Origin: Draconibacterium sediminis
GTDB lineage: Bacteria > Bacteroidota > Bacteroidia > Bacteroidales > Prolixibacteraceae
Length of the DNA: 64,000 nucleotides
Reading direction: 5' to 3'
Assembly (NCBI RefSeq): GCF_000949475.1
Contig: NZ_JRHC01000006.1
Location: 1-64,000, forward strand
The notes below the pieces were generated by a model. It was given only the letters and a program-made list of their open reading frames with translations, did not search any database and had not been told where the DNA came from. The translations under genes and the position numbers were made by a program. Positions 53,529 to 63,651 of this stretch are shown here, piece by piece (positions within the stretch are counted from its first letter, which is position 1; every line of letters begins with the position of its first letter).

Positions 53529-55478
53529 ATGGATAGAAAGTCGATTATTGGAATCGTTTTAATCTTTGTGATTTTGGTTGTATTTTCATTGATCAACCAG
53601 CCATCAAAAGAAGAAGTTGAAGCTGCAAGGCAACGACGCGATTCCATAGCACAAGTTGAAGCACAGCAAGCGCTGGAGCTGCAGAAAATGCAGGAACAGC
53701 AAGAAATGCAAAATGCGGCTATGGAAGCCGACACTGCAGTTCAGAATCAAATAATGCAGCAAAAAACCGAGGAACTTGGTGTTTTCGGAGCCGCATCAGT
53801 TGGTACCGAAGAGTTTACCACCCTCGAAAATAACCAGGTTAAAATTACCTTCTCAAACAAAGGAGGACGTATTTATTCGGTGGAGTTGAAAGACTACGAA
53901 AGATATGATTCAACACAATTAGTTCTTTTTGATGGGCCGGAAACGCTGTTTGGTCTGAATTTCTTTGCGCAAAACAGAAGCATAACCACTGATAACCTTT
54001 ACTTTAATCAGGTTGGTGGTGCAAAAGATGTTGTGGTAAGTGGTCCTAAAGTTCCAAAAGGAGATGAAGGAAGAACAAAGTTTAACAAAGAAAATCCGGG
54101 TGGAACCGAGTCGGTAACTTTCCGTTTGGAAGTTGCACCTGGTAAATTCATCGAGTACGTTTATACACTGGCATACAACTCGTTTATGGTTGATTTTGAC
54201 GTGAATATGCAGGGGATGGACAGCTATATTTCACGAAATCAATCGTACCTGAATTTTAGTTGGGCTTTTGATGTGCCACGTCAGGAACACTATTCGCGTT
54301 TTGGCGAAGACCGTTATACTTATATGACCTATAAGTTTTTTGAAGACGAGGTCGACAACCTGGATAAAAACAAATCGGACGAAGAAAACCTTTCAACAAG
54401 TGTTAAATGGATCGGCTTTAAGCAGTTATTCTTTAACTCTACAATAATTGGCGACGAAGCATTCCCGAATGCCCAGGTACGCCAGGAGAAGTACGATTAC
54501 GAAGACAACCAGAATTATTTGGGAAATTTTAAAGCTGATATTGCCATTCCTTTCAACGGAACACAAAGTGAAAAGGTTGGTATGCAGTTTTATTTTGGAC
54601 CGAACCACTATCAAACCCTAAAACAATACGGGCTTGATATGGAACGCCAGATTGATTTGGGATACGCCATTGTACGTCCGGTAAACCGTTACGTAATTAT
54701 CCCGGTATTTAACTGGTTACGTCGTTCTATCGATAACTTTGGTATCATCATCCTGCTGCTTACGCTGATGATTAAAGTGGTACTGTTCCCGTTTACCTAC
54801 AAATCATATATGTCGCAGGCAAAGATGCGTGCATTAAAGCCTGAGGTTGATGAAATAAATGCCAAGTTTCCGGGGCAGGAAAAAGCAATGGAAAAACAGC
54901 AGGCAACTATGGCACTTTACCGAAAGGCCGGAGTAAACCCAATGGGAGGTTGTTTGCCAATGGTATTACAGATGCCGATTTTGTTTGCCATGTTCTTTTT
55001 CTTCCCAACCTCTATTGAGTTAAGAGGAGAAAGTTTCTTGTGGGCAAATGACTTATCAACCTATGATTCGATTCTGAGCTGGGATTTTACCATTCCACTT
55101 ATCGGAGACTTTATGGGTAACCACCTTAGTTTATTTACCATATTAATGACCATCACAACAATCATTTCTACTAAGCTAAGCCAATCGGCTACTTCAAGCC
55201 AGGCAATGCCGGGAATGAAAACTATGATGTACATTATGCCGGTAATGTTCTTCTTCCTGTTGAACAGTTATCCATCAGGTTTGAGCTACTATTATTTCCT
55301 TGCCAACTTGATTACTATTGGCCAGACTTACCTGATTCGTTCGTTTGTTGATGATGAGAAGATTAGAGCACAGCTGCAAGCCAATAAAAAGAAACCGGCG
55401 AAAAAGCAGTCGAATTTCCAGAAACGTTTGGAAGAAATGGCGAAACAACGTGGGGTGCAGGCACCAAAGAAAAAATAA
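53529..55478 (+). CDS. yidC: Membrane protein insertase YidC
   Basis: 649 residues. A first transmembrane helix at about 5-21 (IIGIVLIFVILVVFSLI), a Gln/Glu-rich coiled stretch at about 30-75, the large periplasmic domain at about 90-370, then the conserved 60-kDa insertase domain: NFGIIILLLTLMIKVVLFPFTYKSYMSQAKMRALKPEV and NPMGGCLPMVLQMPILFAMFFFF. The C-terminus is strongly basic. It inserts and folds inner-membrane proteins with or without Sec. The pyrG-yidC pair is cotranscribed, 3 bp apart. Confidence 0.97.
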   Translation: MDRKSIIGIVLIFVILVVFSLINQPSKEEVEAARQRRDSIAQVEAQQALELQKMQEQQEMQNAAMEADTAVQNQIMQQKTEELGVFGAASVGTEEFTTLENNQVKITFSNKGGRIYSVELKDYERYDSTQLVLFDGPETLFGLNFFAQNRSITTDNLYFNQVGGAKDVVVSGPKVPKGDEGRTKFNKENPGGTESVTFRLEVAPGKFIEYVYTLAYNSFMVDFDVNMQGMDSYISRNQSYLNFSWAFDVPRQEHYSRFGEDRYTYMTYKFFEDEVDNLDKNKSDEENLSTSVKWIGFKQLFFNSTIIGDEAFPNAQVRQEKYDYEDNQNYLGNFKADIAIPFNGTQSEKVGMQFYFGPNHYQTLKQYGLDMERQIDLGYAIVRPVNRYVIIPVFNWLRRSIDNFGIIILLLTLMIKVVLFPFTYKSYMSQAKMRALKPEVDEINAKFPGQEKAMEKQQATMALYRKAGVNPMGGCLPMVLQMPILFAMFFFFPTSIELRGESFLWANDLSTYDSILSWDFTIPLIGDFMGNHLSLFTILMTITTIISTKLSQSATSSQAMPGMKTMMYIMPVMFFFLLNSYPSGLSYYYFLANLITIGQTYLIRSFVDDEKIRAQLQANKKKPAKKQSNFQKRLEEMAKQRGVQAPKKK

Positions 55479-55502
55479 TATACTACTAGTATAAAGCAAA
55501 GC

Positions 55503-55536
55503 AGCCGGCTGAGAAATTCTTAGCCGGCTTTTTTAT
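55503..55536 (+). terminator. Terminator of pyrG-yidC
   Basis: AGCCGGCT arms (55503-55510 with 55522-55529), extended by G-U and AGA/TCT pairs, followed by TTTTTTAT. Confidence 0.92.
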
Positions 55537-55563
55537 GTTTCTTTTTTGCGTGGCAATTATCTG

Positions 55564-56202
55564 CTAAAACAGTAATCCCAGGCTTATTGATGCCATTTTG
55601 TTGTGCAGATCGGGTTCTGATTTATAGACTTCTACAAATCCCATATCGTAATTTAATCCTACCTGTAACGCTTTCTGATTAAATACCGGAAACTGCATTC
55701 CCAGTTCCAGGCCCAAACCGGCATCAAAATCTTTGGTATCGCTTTTCATATCGAATTTTACACCATCCAACTCACCGTCAGCATCAAGCATGTAGCTTAA
55801 GTAGGGGCCGATAGCAAAATACAGACGTTGTCCTTTTTTAAACCCGGCTTTTTCTCCTGCCGAAAATTCAGCTTTTATCGGCATCGATAAATACTGAAGT
55901 TTGTTTGTTACATCCACATTCTCTTCGGTAAAGCTGCGTCCTTTTTGTTGGTACTCCAAACCACTCTTTACGGCAAAACCTTCGGTAATCTGGTATTTTC
56001 CAACAAAACCAATAGTTGGGCTAAAACGCACATCGCAGTTATTGGCCAGTTCCAGTAAATCTGACTGGCAGGCAGCACCAGCGCCAATTTTAATTCCGTA
56101 ACTCATCTGGGCTTTTGAGGCCAGTGAAAGCCCCATTGTTAAAACAACTATCAGCATTAAGCTGTAGAGTGTTTTTCCTGAATAATTTGTTTTCTGTTTC
56201 AT
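55564..56202 (-). CDS. Outer-membrane beta-barrel porin-family protein
   Basis: 212 residues with a signal peptide (hydrophobic 11-30, ending SKA). The mature part begins MSYGIKIGAGAAC and shows alternating strands of an eight-stranded barrel: FVGKYQITEGFAVKSGLEYQQKG, KKGQRLYFAIGPYLSYMLDA, LGLELGMQFPVF and a terminal ASISLGLLF. It matches the OMP_b-brl class common in Bacteroidota; function is usually unknown. It lies downstream of a TetR regulator on the same strand. Confidence 0.82.
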   Translation of the reverse strand: MKQKTNYSGKTLYSLMLIVVLTMGLSLASKAQMSYGIKIGAGAACQSDLLELANNCDVRFSPTIGFVGKYQITEGFAVKSGLEYQQKGRSFTEENVDVTNKLQYLSMPIKAEFSAGEKAGFKKGQRLYFAIGPYLSYMLDADGELDGVKFDMKSDTKDFDAGLGLELGMQFPVFNQKALQVGLNYDMGFVEVYKSEPDLHNKMASISLGLLF

Positions 56203-56284
56203 TTTTTAATTCTGTTTTCTATTCAATACTAACTTGTATTATTTGAACTAATATCTAAAATATTCGAATGTTGATGCAAAAAAA

Positions 56285-56860
56285 TTAAGTACAAATCCCG
56301 TAAAAAAACATGTCGATTACATTATTGATTTTTTTTACCGACTCTTCAGTAGTGTGGGTTTTGGTTAGTAAAGGAACCTCGAAACCAATCATGCAGGTAA
56401 GAATTGCTTCACCGGCAAAATTGGCGTCAATAGGTTTAAATTCTTTATTATCAATACCATGGCTAATTATTCCGGCAATCATTTCAACTTCAAAATCACG
56501 GTAATTATTCCGTATTTTTTCAATAAAAGCAAATGTTGCCAAAAAATTGTCGTTTAAGGCCGTTGCCAGGTTGCCCCTTTGTACAAAACGTTTCATGCGA
56601 ATATTCACATAGCTTCTTAACTTATCGACTGCCGAGTGCGACGCATTTATTGCCTTGTTTATTTCGGCTACCAATTGTTTTGCTTCATGCGCTACAACTG
56701 CTTCAAAAACCTCTTCTTTATTCTTGAAATAATAGTAAAGCGAACTTTTTCCTTTGCCTGCGGCATAGGCTATGTCGTCCATAGTAGTTTTTTTAAAACC
56801 AAAACGTTCAAAAACAATTCCGGCAGCTTCAATAATTTGTTGTTTCGAGTTCGCGCTCAT
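56285..56860 (-). CDS. TetR/AcrR-family transcriptional regulator
   Basis: 191 residues. The N-terminal HTH is typical: QQIIEAAGIVFERFGFKKTTMDDIAYAAGKGKSSLYYYFKNKEEVFEAVV. The variable C-terminal domain (about 60-190) would bind a hydrophobic effector. The adjacent porin gene 82 bp downstream is a possible target, as is the divergent gene at 57044. Confidence 0.9.
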   Translation of the reverse strand: MSANSKQQIIEAAGIVFERFGFKKTTMDDIAYAAGKGKSSLYYYFKNKEEVFEAVVAHEAKQLVAEINKAINASHSAVDKLRSYVNIRMKRFVQRGNLATALNDNFLATFAFIEKIRNNYRDFEVEMIAGIISHGIDNKEFKPIDANFAGEAILTCMIGFEVPLLTKTHTTEESVKKINNVIDMFFYGICT

Positions 56861-57043
56861 AATTATTTACTTTATTCGACGAATTTGTTCCAAATGTACA
56901 GGATTTTTAGTTCTTAATTATATAGCATTACCTGATGTGAGAATGTTTTTACCTGAATTGCCAATTTTAACATTTGAAATGAAAAGCGACATTAAATTAT
57001 AAATTCTGTTAAGGAAAATATATTGTTTTCTATTTTTACATCC

Positions 57044-57688
57044 ATGCAAAAATTGTACGTAATATTATTGTTGATTCTTGCAGGCACTAGCAGTTTTGCA
57101 CAAGAGCGCTCATTTGAACTTTGGAACAAAAACCAGGTTGAGATAGCCCCCTGGGAAAAAATAAGCATTACTGTTGCCGAGAAAATGCATTATTCACCTA
57201 AACGAAATACACTCGATTTAAAATACGGTGAAATATTTATTGGTCACCAGGTTTTAAACTGGCTGGAATATGGTGCTGGTTTTCGTGTGAGTTCAACAAA
57301 CCTTCAGATTGGTGAATGGTTGCAGGAGAACCGCACTATGGTTTATGCAGACTTCGGAAAAGACCTTAAAAATTTTGAATTCGACCTTTATAACCGCTTT
57401 GAATACAGAATCTATAAATCGCTCAATAACTATTTTAGATACAGGCATTCGTTACGAATGAAATTCCCTGCGATTACCGATTGGGGACTGCAATTTTATT
57501 TGCAGGAAGAAGCGTTTATTAAACTAAATGGTGAGGGCACACATTTGGCTCGTTTTTATTCGGGATTAACAGCTTTTGAAAAGGAGCACATAGAGATAAA
57601 AATTTATTATGCACTGCAAAAACGTCAAGTCCTGAATCATTGGCTATCTGGCGATATTGTTGGCTTAAATTTAAGTTTTGAAATTTAA
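57044..57688 (+). CDS. DUF2490-like outer-membrane protein
   Basis: 214 residues from the ATG at 57044, which opens a signal peptide (MQKLYVILLLILAGTSSFA). The pattern RSFELWNKNQVEIAPWEKISITVAEKM, YGEIFIGHQVLNWLEYGAGFRV and DLYNRFEYRIYKSLNNYFRYRHSLRM is that of DUF2490 proteins, which are probably beta-barrels. It may be divergently regulated by the TetR protein. Function unknown. Confidence 0.72.
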   Translation: MQKLYVILLLILAGTSSFAQERSFELWNKNQVEIAPWEKISITVAEKMHYSPKRNTLDLKYGEIFIGHQVLNWLEYGAGFRVSSTNLQIGEWLQENRTMVYADFGKDLKNFEFDLYNRFEYRIYKSLNNYFRYRHSLRMKFPAITDWGLQFYLQEEAFIKLNGEGTHLARFYSGLTAFEKEHIEIKIYYALQKRQVLNHWLSGDIVGLNLSFEI

Positions 57689-57762
57689 GCTGTCTCCAAC
57701 TGTTAAACTAAACATATCTCGTCTAGTCTAATCTCTTGATTTTTCACTTAAAAACAAGTCTC

Positions 57763-58155
57763 ATGAGAAAATTAGCATTTTTATTGGTAGTTGTTCTGGT
57801 AGGAACAACAATGGCTATGGCCCAAAACAGGGGAGGACAACGTCAGTTTAACCCCGAGGAAATGGCGAAAAGGCAAACAGCGCAATTTAAAACGGATCTG
57901 GAATTGAATGATACGCAGGCTGAAAAAATGGAAAAAGTTCTGTTAAAATCATACAAAGACATGTCGACTTTACGCCAGGAAATGAACGGCGAAGAAGACC
58001 GAAGCAAAATGGGTGAAAAGATGCGCGAATGGAGAGAAAATCAGCAGAAAGAAATGAAGAAGATCCTGACGGAAGAACAATTTGCCAAATATGAAAAATT
58101 AATGGAAGAAAGAAGAGCCAACCGTAGAGGTGGACCTGGTGGGGGAAGACAATAA
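57763..58155 (+). CDS. Small exported Glu/Arg-rich protein, Spy/CpxP-like
   Basis: 130 residues from the ATG at 57763 with a signal peptide (MRKLAFLLVVVLVGTTMAMA). The mature chain is helical and charged: MAKRQTAQFKTDLELNDTQAEKMEKVLLKSY, QQKEMKKILTEEQFAKYEKLMEERR, ending in a Gly/Arg tail. The LTxxQ-like ILTEEQFAKY motif recalls Spy/CpxP periplasmic chaperones. Assignment is by pattern only. Confidence 0.65.
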   Translation: MRKLAFLLVVVLVGTTMAMAQNRGGQRQFNPEEMAKRQTAQFKTDLELNDTQAEKMEKVLLKSYKDMSTLRQEMNGEEDRSKMGEKMREWRENQQKEMKKILTEEQFAKYEKLMEERRANRRGGPGGGRQ

Positions 58156-58218
58156 TGCTGAAAAGTAGGAGAGTGGCCGATCCGAAAGAACAATAAATAC
58201 AACTACATGGGCATAAAA

Positions 58219-58250
58219 AAAAGGAAGCAACATGGCTTCCTTTTCTATTT
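58219..58250. terminator. Bidirectional terminator between convergent genes
   Basis: AAAAGGAAGC (58219-58228) and GCTTCCTTTT (58235-58244) form a perfect 10-bp stem with A-tract left and T-rich right. Confidence 0.88.
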
Positions 58251-58267
58251 TATAAAACGATAATCGC

Positions 58268-59800
58268 TTATTGTAATTGTACTAAAACAACTGATTTTGA
58301 TGGTAGCTCAACGGTTAGTTTACCGTTTTTTGGTTTGGCTACATCAAAGTCTTTTAAGCTTACCGTTTCCTGCCTGCCAAAATCGTTATAGTTATTCATC
58401 TTGTCAGAAGTGATAATTTGTCCGTTTGCTGATGAGAAATCATCTCCGGTCACTTCAATCTCGATCGATTCGCTTTCATTCGGGTTCAGGTTACAAAGGG
58501 TAATAGATACCACTCCGTCTTTTGTTGAAGCCGAAGCATGTACATTCGGTACTGATTTTCCGTCAGCTTCATATTTTCCTGTTTTCAGGTTTGCCGGAAG
58601 AAGCATTGCATCCTGGTGAACGCTGTACATTTTAAATACGTAATAAGTTGGTGTTAACACCATTTCGTTTTCTTTCGTAAGAATAACGGATTGCAAAACG
58701 TTAACAGTTTGTGCAATGTTACTCATTTTAACACGGTCGGCGTGGTTGTTAAATATATTCAGGTTGATACCTGCTACCAACGCATCGCGCAAGGTATTTT
58801 GCTGGTACAGGAATCCCGGATTTGTACCTTCTTCCACATTAAACCAGTTCCCCCACTCGTCAACGATTAAACCTACACGTTTGTTAGGGTCGTATTTGTC
58901 CATAATTGTTGAATGACGGTTAACAAGCGTTTCCATATTCAGCGTGTTGTTCAGAACCGAAATCCACTCTTTTTCGCCAAAATCGGTGGCATGTCCTTTA
59001 TCTTCCCACGCAGTTGTAAAGGTGTAAGCATGCAACGAAACTCCCTGAACCAGGTGAGGATGACGCATGGTTTTTTGCATTAAAACTTCCATCCAATTGT
59101 AGTCGGCAACGTTCGGACCACCGGCAATTTTATATTCGGCACCGCCGCAGTAGCTGGCAAAACGATTGTAAAGATCAGAATAATATTCCGGGGTCATGTT
59201 TCCACCGCATCCCCAGTTTTCGTTACCAATTCCCCAGTATTTTACATCCCATGGCTCTTCACGACCGTTCTTTTTACGCAGGTCGGTCATTGGGCTAACG
59301 TTCGAAGAAGTAACGTATTCAACCCACTCCGAAGCTTCCCGTACGGTTCCCGATCCAACATTTATATTAATGTATGGTTCAGCACCAATTATATCACAAA
59401 AATCGAGGAATTCGTGTGTTCCAAAGCTGTTGTCTTCGGTAACTCCGCCCCAGTGAATATTTACCATTGAGGGGCGTTCGTCTTTCGGGCCAATTCCGTC
59501 TTTCCAGTGGTAGGTATCACCAAAACATCCTCCTGGCCAGCGCAATACCGGAATATCCATTTCCTGAAGTGCAACAATTACATCATCGCGGAAACCGCGG
59601 GTATTCGAGATATAGGAATTTTCTCCAACATAAATACCACCGTAAATACAGCGGCCAAGGTGCTCGGCAAAGTGTCCGTAAATTTCTTTGTTAATTTTTG
59701 TCTCTGCCTGATCGGTATGCAGCGTAAGTGTACTTTGAGCAAAAGACACCGAAACTGCAAACAGAAGTATAGCAGCTAATGTGATTCTTAATTTTAACAT
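58268..59800 (-). CDS. Alpha-L-arabinofuranosidase, GH51
   Basis: 510 residues with a signal peptide ([21 protein letters not shown]). GH51 motifs: [39 protein letters not shown], the acid/base Glu in [11 protein letters not shown] and the nucleophile Glu in [12 protein letters not shown]-terminal beta-sandwich follows. It releases terminal alpha-L-arabinofuranose from arabinan or arabinoxylan side chains, in the periplasm. It is the last gene of the arabinan cluster on this strand. Confidence 0.95.
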   Translation of the reverse strand: MLKLRITLAAILLFAVSVSFAQSTLTLHTDQAETKINKEIYGHFAEHLGRCIYGGIYVGENSYISNTRGFRDDVIVALQEMDIPVLRWPGGCFGDTYHWKDGIGPKDERPSMVNIHWGGVTEDNSFGTHEFLDFCDIIGAEPYININVGSGTVREASEWVEYVTSSNVSPMTDLRKKNGREEPWDVKYWGIGNENWGCGGNMTPEYYSDLYNRFASYCGGAEYKIAGGPNVADYNWMEVLMQKTMRHPHLVQGVSLHAYTFTTAWEDKGHATDFGEKEWISVLNNTLNMETLVNRHSTIMDKYDPNKRVGLIVDEWGNWFNVEEGTNPGFLYQQNTLRDALVAGINLNIFNNHADRVKMSNIAQTVNVLQSVILTKENEMVLTPTYYVFKMYSVHQDAMLLPANLKTGKYEADGKSVPNVHASASTKDGVVSITLCNLNPNESESIEIEVTGDDFSSANGQIITSDKMNNYNDFGRQETVSLKDFDVAKPKNGKLTVELPSKSVVLVQLQ

Positions 59801-59824
59801 GATTCAGTTATTTTATATTTGTTT

Positions 59825-61426
59825 CTAATAGATTTTTTTACCCCACATAGCTTGGCCCTGAGCGTTTAACCCGGAAAGTACTATGGTAGCTTTTCTGGGC
59901 GAACTTTCCCAATTGTAACCATCGCGAACTATAAATTCCAGGTTGCCAATTGTTAAGATTCCTGTGCTGGCATTTAACGACCACTGACCCGACATAGTCC
60001 CACCTACTGAGCCATCGGAGTTCAGCTTAAAAGTTGTTGATGTTTGCTGGGTTTGGTATTCGTATTTCATGTTGATCAACTCGTAGGTTCCCCAAATGGC
60101 ATCATCGGTAAGGGCCAGTTGCGGAACAGCGGCATAGCGTTCGGGCATTACCACCGGCCAACCATCTTCTGTCCATTCAATGGCACGAACCTGCCCCATC
60201 ATTACTGCATTTGAAGCATTAATTCCGGGGACACCTTCCGGTAAACGGCCTTGCGACGAGAAGTACCATTGATCGGTTTCTGCATCCTGAAAAATACAAC
60301 AGTGTGAAATTCCTACCCAGCCATTGCTGCCCGAAAATTTATACGGATGTGTGAGCATTGGCCAGCATTCATCTCCATCGGTAATGTTTCCGCCATTTAT
60401 TCCGTAGTACGGTCCTGTAATATTCTCTGATCGGGCCACGCGTGTATTGTAGGCAACGGAAAGTTCATCGTAGGCCAGGAATAAGTAATAATATCCCGTT
60501 TCTTCGTTGTATATAATTTCCGGTGCCTCCAATGCCTGCCAGCGGTTTGTCGACACATCTCCACGACCTGCAATTCGAACACCATAATCTTCCAGTGTTT
60601 CAAGTTGATATGGTTTTCCGGTTTCCGGATCGAGTTGCACAGCAGCAATACCTGAGTGCCATGAACCGTAAATCAGCCAGTGTTCGCCTTCGGGCGTAAC
60701 AATAAAACTGGGATCGATGGCATTAAACTGAAAATAGCCACTCCAATCGTTGCTACTGCTTCGAGTATACGTTTCCAAACCATCGGGCTCTGAACAAATA
60801 ACCATGCCTTTGTCTTCCCAAACGTTTGATGCCAGATCGTCTGATTCGGCCAAACCAATAAAGGCACGTTCGGTCCAGGACGTTTCGGTTGAACTGCCCA
60901 CAATCGGATTAGTTACCACTATGCTGTAATAAAAACGGTATTTATTTCCCACTTTGCGGATGCACGGTGCCCAAAATCCATAATCAGGATTTTCAATTGG
61001 AGGCAACGATGGTATCATTTGTGCCCGCTTATTGTTTAACGAATCTTTAACCCAGGCCGGAACGGTTTCAAAGGCCATTCCCATAAATTCCCAGTTTACC
61101 AGATCTTTCGAGCGGCGATACGGAAAATGTCCGTGCCCATCGTGTGCATTACCATATGAGGCATCGGTTTGATACATATAATAGTAATCGCCACTTTTTG
61201 TTATTGTGGGGTCGTGTACGTTTGCAAGATTCCATTGATCACGTGCCGCCCAGCTTGCAACTGAGGTGTAATTATCGGAGTATGTTGGCCCGACAAAATC
61301 CTCATTTCGTGGTGGTGATACTTTTTCCTCCGGCTCTGGTTCCGGCTCCGGATCAATTGCTGAGCCCGAATTGCAGGAAGTTGCGAACATGATAATTGAA
61401 AACAGGTATAGAATATATTTTTTCAT
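59825..61426 (-). CDS. GH43 arabinan endo-1,5-alpha-L-arabinosidase-like lipoprotein
   Basis: 533 residues. A lipoprotein signal ends in the lipobox FATSC, followed by an acidic linker DPEPEPEPEE typical of surface-exported Bacteroidota lipoproteins. The five-bladed GH43 propeller shows NVHDPTITKSGDYYYMYQTD (base Asp), NAIDPSFIVTPEGEHWLIYGSWHSGI (pKa Asp) and LEAPEIIYNEETGYYYLFLAYD (acid Glu). The last about 90 residues form a lipocalin-like beta domain. It should cut arabinan at the cell surface. Confidence 0.9.
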   Translation of the reverse strand: MKKYILYLFSIIMFATSCNSGSAIDPEPEPEPEEKVSPPRNEDFVGPTYSDNYTSVASWAARDQWNLANVHDPTITKSGDYYYMYQTDASYGNAHDGHGHFPYRRSKDLVNWEFMGMAFETVPAWVKDSLNNKRAQMIPSLPPIENPDYGFWAPCIRKVGNKYRFYYSIVVTNPIVGSSTETSWTERAFIGLAESDDLASNVWEDKGMVICSEPDGLETYTRSSSNDWSGYFQFNAIDPSFIVTPEGEHWLIYGSWHSGIAAVQLDPETGKPYQLETLEDYGVRIAGRGDVSTNRWQALEAPEIIYNEETGYYYLFLAYDELSVAYNTRVARSENITGPYYGINGGNITDGDECWPMLTHPYKFSGSNGWVGISHCCIFQDAETDQWYFSSQGRLPEGVPGINASNAVMMGQVRAIEWTEDGWPVVMPERYAAVPQLALTDDAIWGTYELINMKYEYQTQQTSTTFKLNSDGSVGGTMSGQWSLNASTGILTIGNLEFIVRDGYNWESSPRKATIVLSGLNAQGQAMWGKKIY

Positions 61427-61596
61427 GAATTGATTCTGTGCAATTTTACTTTACTATTTTGTCCGTCAATAACTCAAATGATTGAGAAGAAAGCATAGTT
61501 AAATTGTTCTGCTTTTTTCTATTCTACATCACTTCAACAGGCTTGTTTGGGTAAATCCAGTTTGTGGTTTTGAGTGGCTCTTTATCCAGCAGAACG

Positions 61597-62574
61597 TTAT
61601 TTCGTTTGATCAACAACAGGCCAGTCGTTTTTATCCCAGCTAATTTCCTTGATAATCAGTTTTTGTCTTGCATTATCGTGCCTGTCGTAGCCATGGCAAA
61701 CCAAATAATCTTTACCATCGAAAGTATAAGCGGCATTGTGCCCGATTGCATACCAGTCATCGTTGCCTTTTAAAACCAGTGAACCTCCTCCCTCAAGCAT
61801 CGATTTTCCTTCTTTGTCGATGTACGGCCCTTCAATATTTTTCGCGCGCCCAACCATAATTTTATAGGTGCTTTCTGCTCCGCGACAACAATAATCAAAA
61901 GATACAAAAAGATAATAATACCCATTCTTTTTGAAGATAAAGGGTGCTTCAATGGCACCATCGCCAGCCTCGCTTTCATCAATTTCAATGCTTCTTGGTC
62001 GTTTTGCAATGGTGTGCCATTCCTCGGGCTGCGCAATGGTTTTCAGATCGTCGTTTAATTTTACAAGTTTCAAACCTCCCCAGAACGAACCAAACGACAT
62101 CCATGGTTGCCCGTCGTCATCGAAAGCAATGGCTGGGTCGATGGCATTCCAGTCATCTCTTCCGGGTACTGACTGAACCACATTGCCATGGTCGACCCAC
62201 TTATAATCCGGATCTTCCGGATCGAGGGTACGATTGGTAGCAACGCCAATGCACGAAGTATTTTTACCAAAAGCTGAAACTGAATAGTATAAATAATACT
62301 GATTATTGTGGAATATAATGTCGGGTGCCCACATGTGGCCTGCAAAATCATCCAGTGTTTCCGTAACCCATTGTGGAGTTTCCTGAAAAACACGGCCGTC
62401 TCTGGTCCAGTTTTTCATATCCGGCGACGACCAAATAGTTATTCCCAATCCTGTACTAAACAGATAATAGTTATCGTTATGTTGCGTAATAACAGGGTCG
62501 TGTACAAAGATTTGGGAAAATACCTTTCCTGAAAAAAGGATCAGGGCAATGAGTATGATTAATTTTTGTTTCAT
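61597..62574 (-). CDS. GH43 family arabinanase/arabinosidase, secreted
   Basis: 325 residues with a signal peptide (MKQKLIILIALILFSGKVFSQ). GH43 triad: FVHDPVITQHNDNYYLFSTG, NAIDPAIAFDDDGQPWMSFGSFWGG and AIEAPFIFKKNGYYYLFVSFD. CHGYDRHDNARQKLIIKEI is the usual arabinanase end. It likely degrades arabino-oligosaccharides in the periplasm. Downstream, the adjacent frame carries a coding-like tail (61524-61610), so the natural C-terminus may have been cut by a frameshift. It is only 13 bp from the next GH43 gene. Confidence 0.9.
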   Translation of the reverse strand: MKQKLIILIALILFSGKVFSQIFVHDPVITQHNDNYYLFSTGLGITIWSSPDMKNWTRDGRVFQETPQWVTETLDDFAGHMWAPDIIFHNNQYYLYYSVSAFGKNTSCIGVATNRTLDPEDPDYKWVDHGNVVQSVPGRDDWNAIDPAIAFDDDGQPWMSFGSFWGGLKLVKLNDDLKTIAQPEEWHTIAKRPRSIEIDESEAGDGAIEAPFIFKKNGYYYLFVSFDYCCRGAESTYKIMVGRAKNIEGPYIDKEGKSMLEGGGSLVLKGNDDWYAIGHNAAYTFDGKDYLVCHGYDRHDNARQKLIIKEISWDKNDWPVVDQTK

Positions 62575-62587
62575 TTTGATGTCATAT

Positions 62588-63583
62588 TTATTGAATTCCT
62601 TCTGAAGTCATGATCACCCGCTTCATGGTTCCATCTTCGTTGTAATAAAGCCGGTCGATACATACCGATCGGCGAAAGCTTCCACCGTGAGGTTGAATAC
62701 CGCCGGTGTGATAAAAGAAGTACCAGTTACCCTTGTATTCGATAATGGCCTGGTGATTGGTGTTTGAATTACCGGCCAGCTCGTTTAAAATTCCCTTGTA
62801 TTCCCATGGTCCGGTAATCGAACGACTCATGGCGTAAGCTGTTTTTTCAGGAAACTGATAGGCGTATGACAGGTAATACCAGTCGCCACGTTTATGAATC
62901 CACGGGGCTTCGGTAAAATTAGGCAGATCAACGGTGTGTATTTCACCATCCAGTTCGATCATATTATCTTTTAGTTTTGCCCAGTAACAAGCTGTATTTC
63001 CCCAATAAAGGTAGGCCTGACCATCATCGTCGATGTAAACTGTCGGATCAATATCGTCCCAGCTAATTTTTGTATGTTCCGTGGTCATATCGTTTGTTAT
63101 TAGTGCTTTTTCCAAAGCATCTTTAAACGGACCGACAGGGCTGTCGGAAACAGCAACACCAATTGCTTTTCCATGAATACTTCCATGTTCAACGGTTACG
63201 TACCAATAAAACTTACCATCCTTTTCAATTACCTGAGCAGCCCATGCGCTGTGTGCCGCCCACTCAAAATCGGCAGGTTTTAACGGCACCTGATGTTCTT
63301 TCCAGGTCACCAAATCGGTTGATGAGTACACCAGCCACTCGTTCATCTCGTAAAAGTTCTTTTCAATCGGAGCCTGATCATGTCCCGCATACAAATAAAC
63401 GGTATCGTTATAAACCAGAGCCGCCGGATCTGCTGTGTATTTATCGGTAATAATGGGGTTGTTAATTTGCATTGGAGTGCTATCCTTTGCAGTTGTTTTA
63501 AGCTCTGTTTTAACTTTTGTTGTACAGCCAAAATTAAGCGCAAATAGCAAAACGAATGTTGATGTAATGATCGATCGTCGCAT
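62588..63583 (-). CDS. GH43 family arabinosidase/xylosidase-like lipoprotein
   Basis: 331 residues. A signal ends in the lipobox ALNFGC. GH43 motifs are YTADPAALVYNDTVYLYAGHD (base Asp), DDIDPTVYIDDDGQAYLYWGN and NFTEAPWIHKRGDWYYLSYAY (acid Glu). SNTNHQAIIEYKGNWYFFYH matches the subfamily with broad arabinofuranosidase or xylosidase activity. It acts on glycan fragments in the periplasm or at the outer membrane. It probably belongs to the same operon as the SusD gene upstream. Confidence 0.9.
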   Translation of the reverse strand: MRRSIITSTFVLLFALNFGCTTKVKTELKTTAKDSTPMQINNPIITDKYTADPAALVYNDTVYLYAGHDQAPIEKNFYEMNEWLVYSSTDLVTWKEHQVPLKPADFEWAAHSAWAAQVIEKDGKFYWYVTVEHGSIHGKAIGVAVSDSPVGPFKDALEKALITNDMTTEHTKISWDDIDPTVYIDDDGQAYLYWGNTACYWAKLKDNMIELDGEIHTVDLPNFTEAPWIHKRGDWYYLSYAYQFPEKTAYAMSRSITGPWEYKGILNELAGNSNTNHQAIIEYKGNWYFFYHTGGIQPHGGSFRRSVCIDRLYYNEDGTMKRVIMTSEGIQ

Positions 63584-63651
63584 GTTATTGATGAAAGAAA
63601 GAAAAGGCAGGCTATAACAGAGACCTGCCTTTTCTGTATTAATCTATATTC

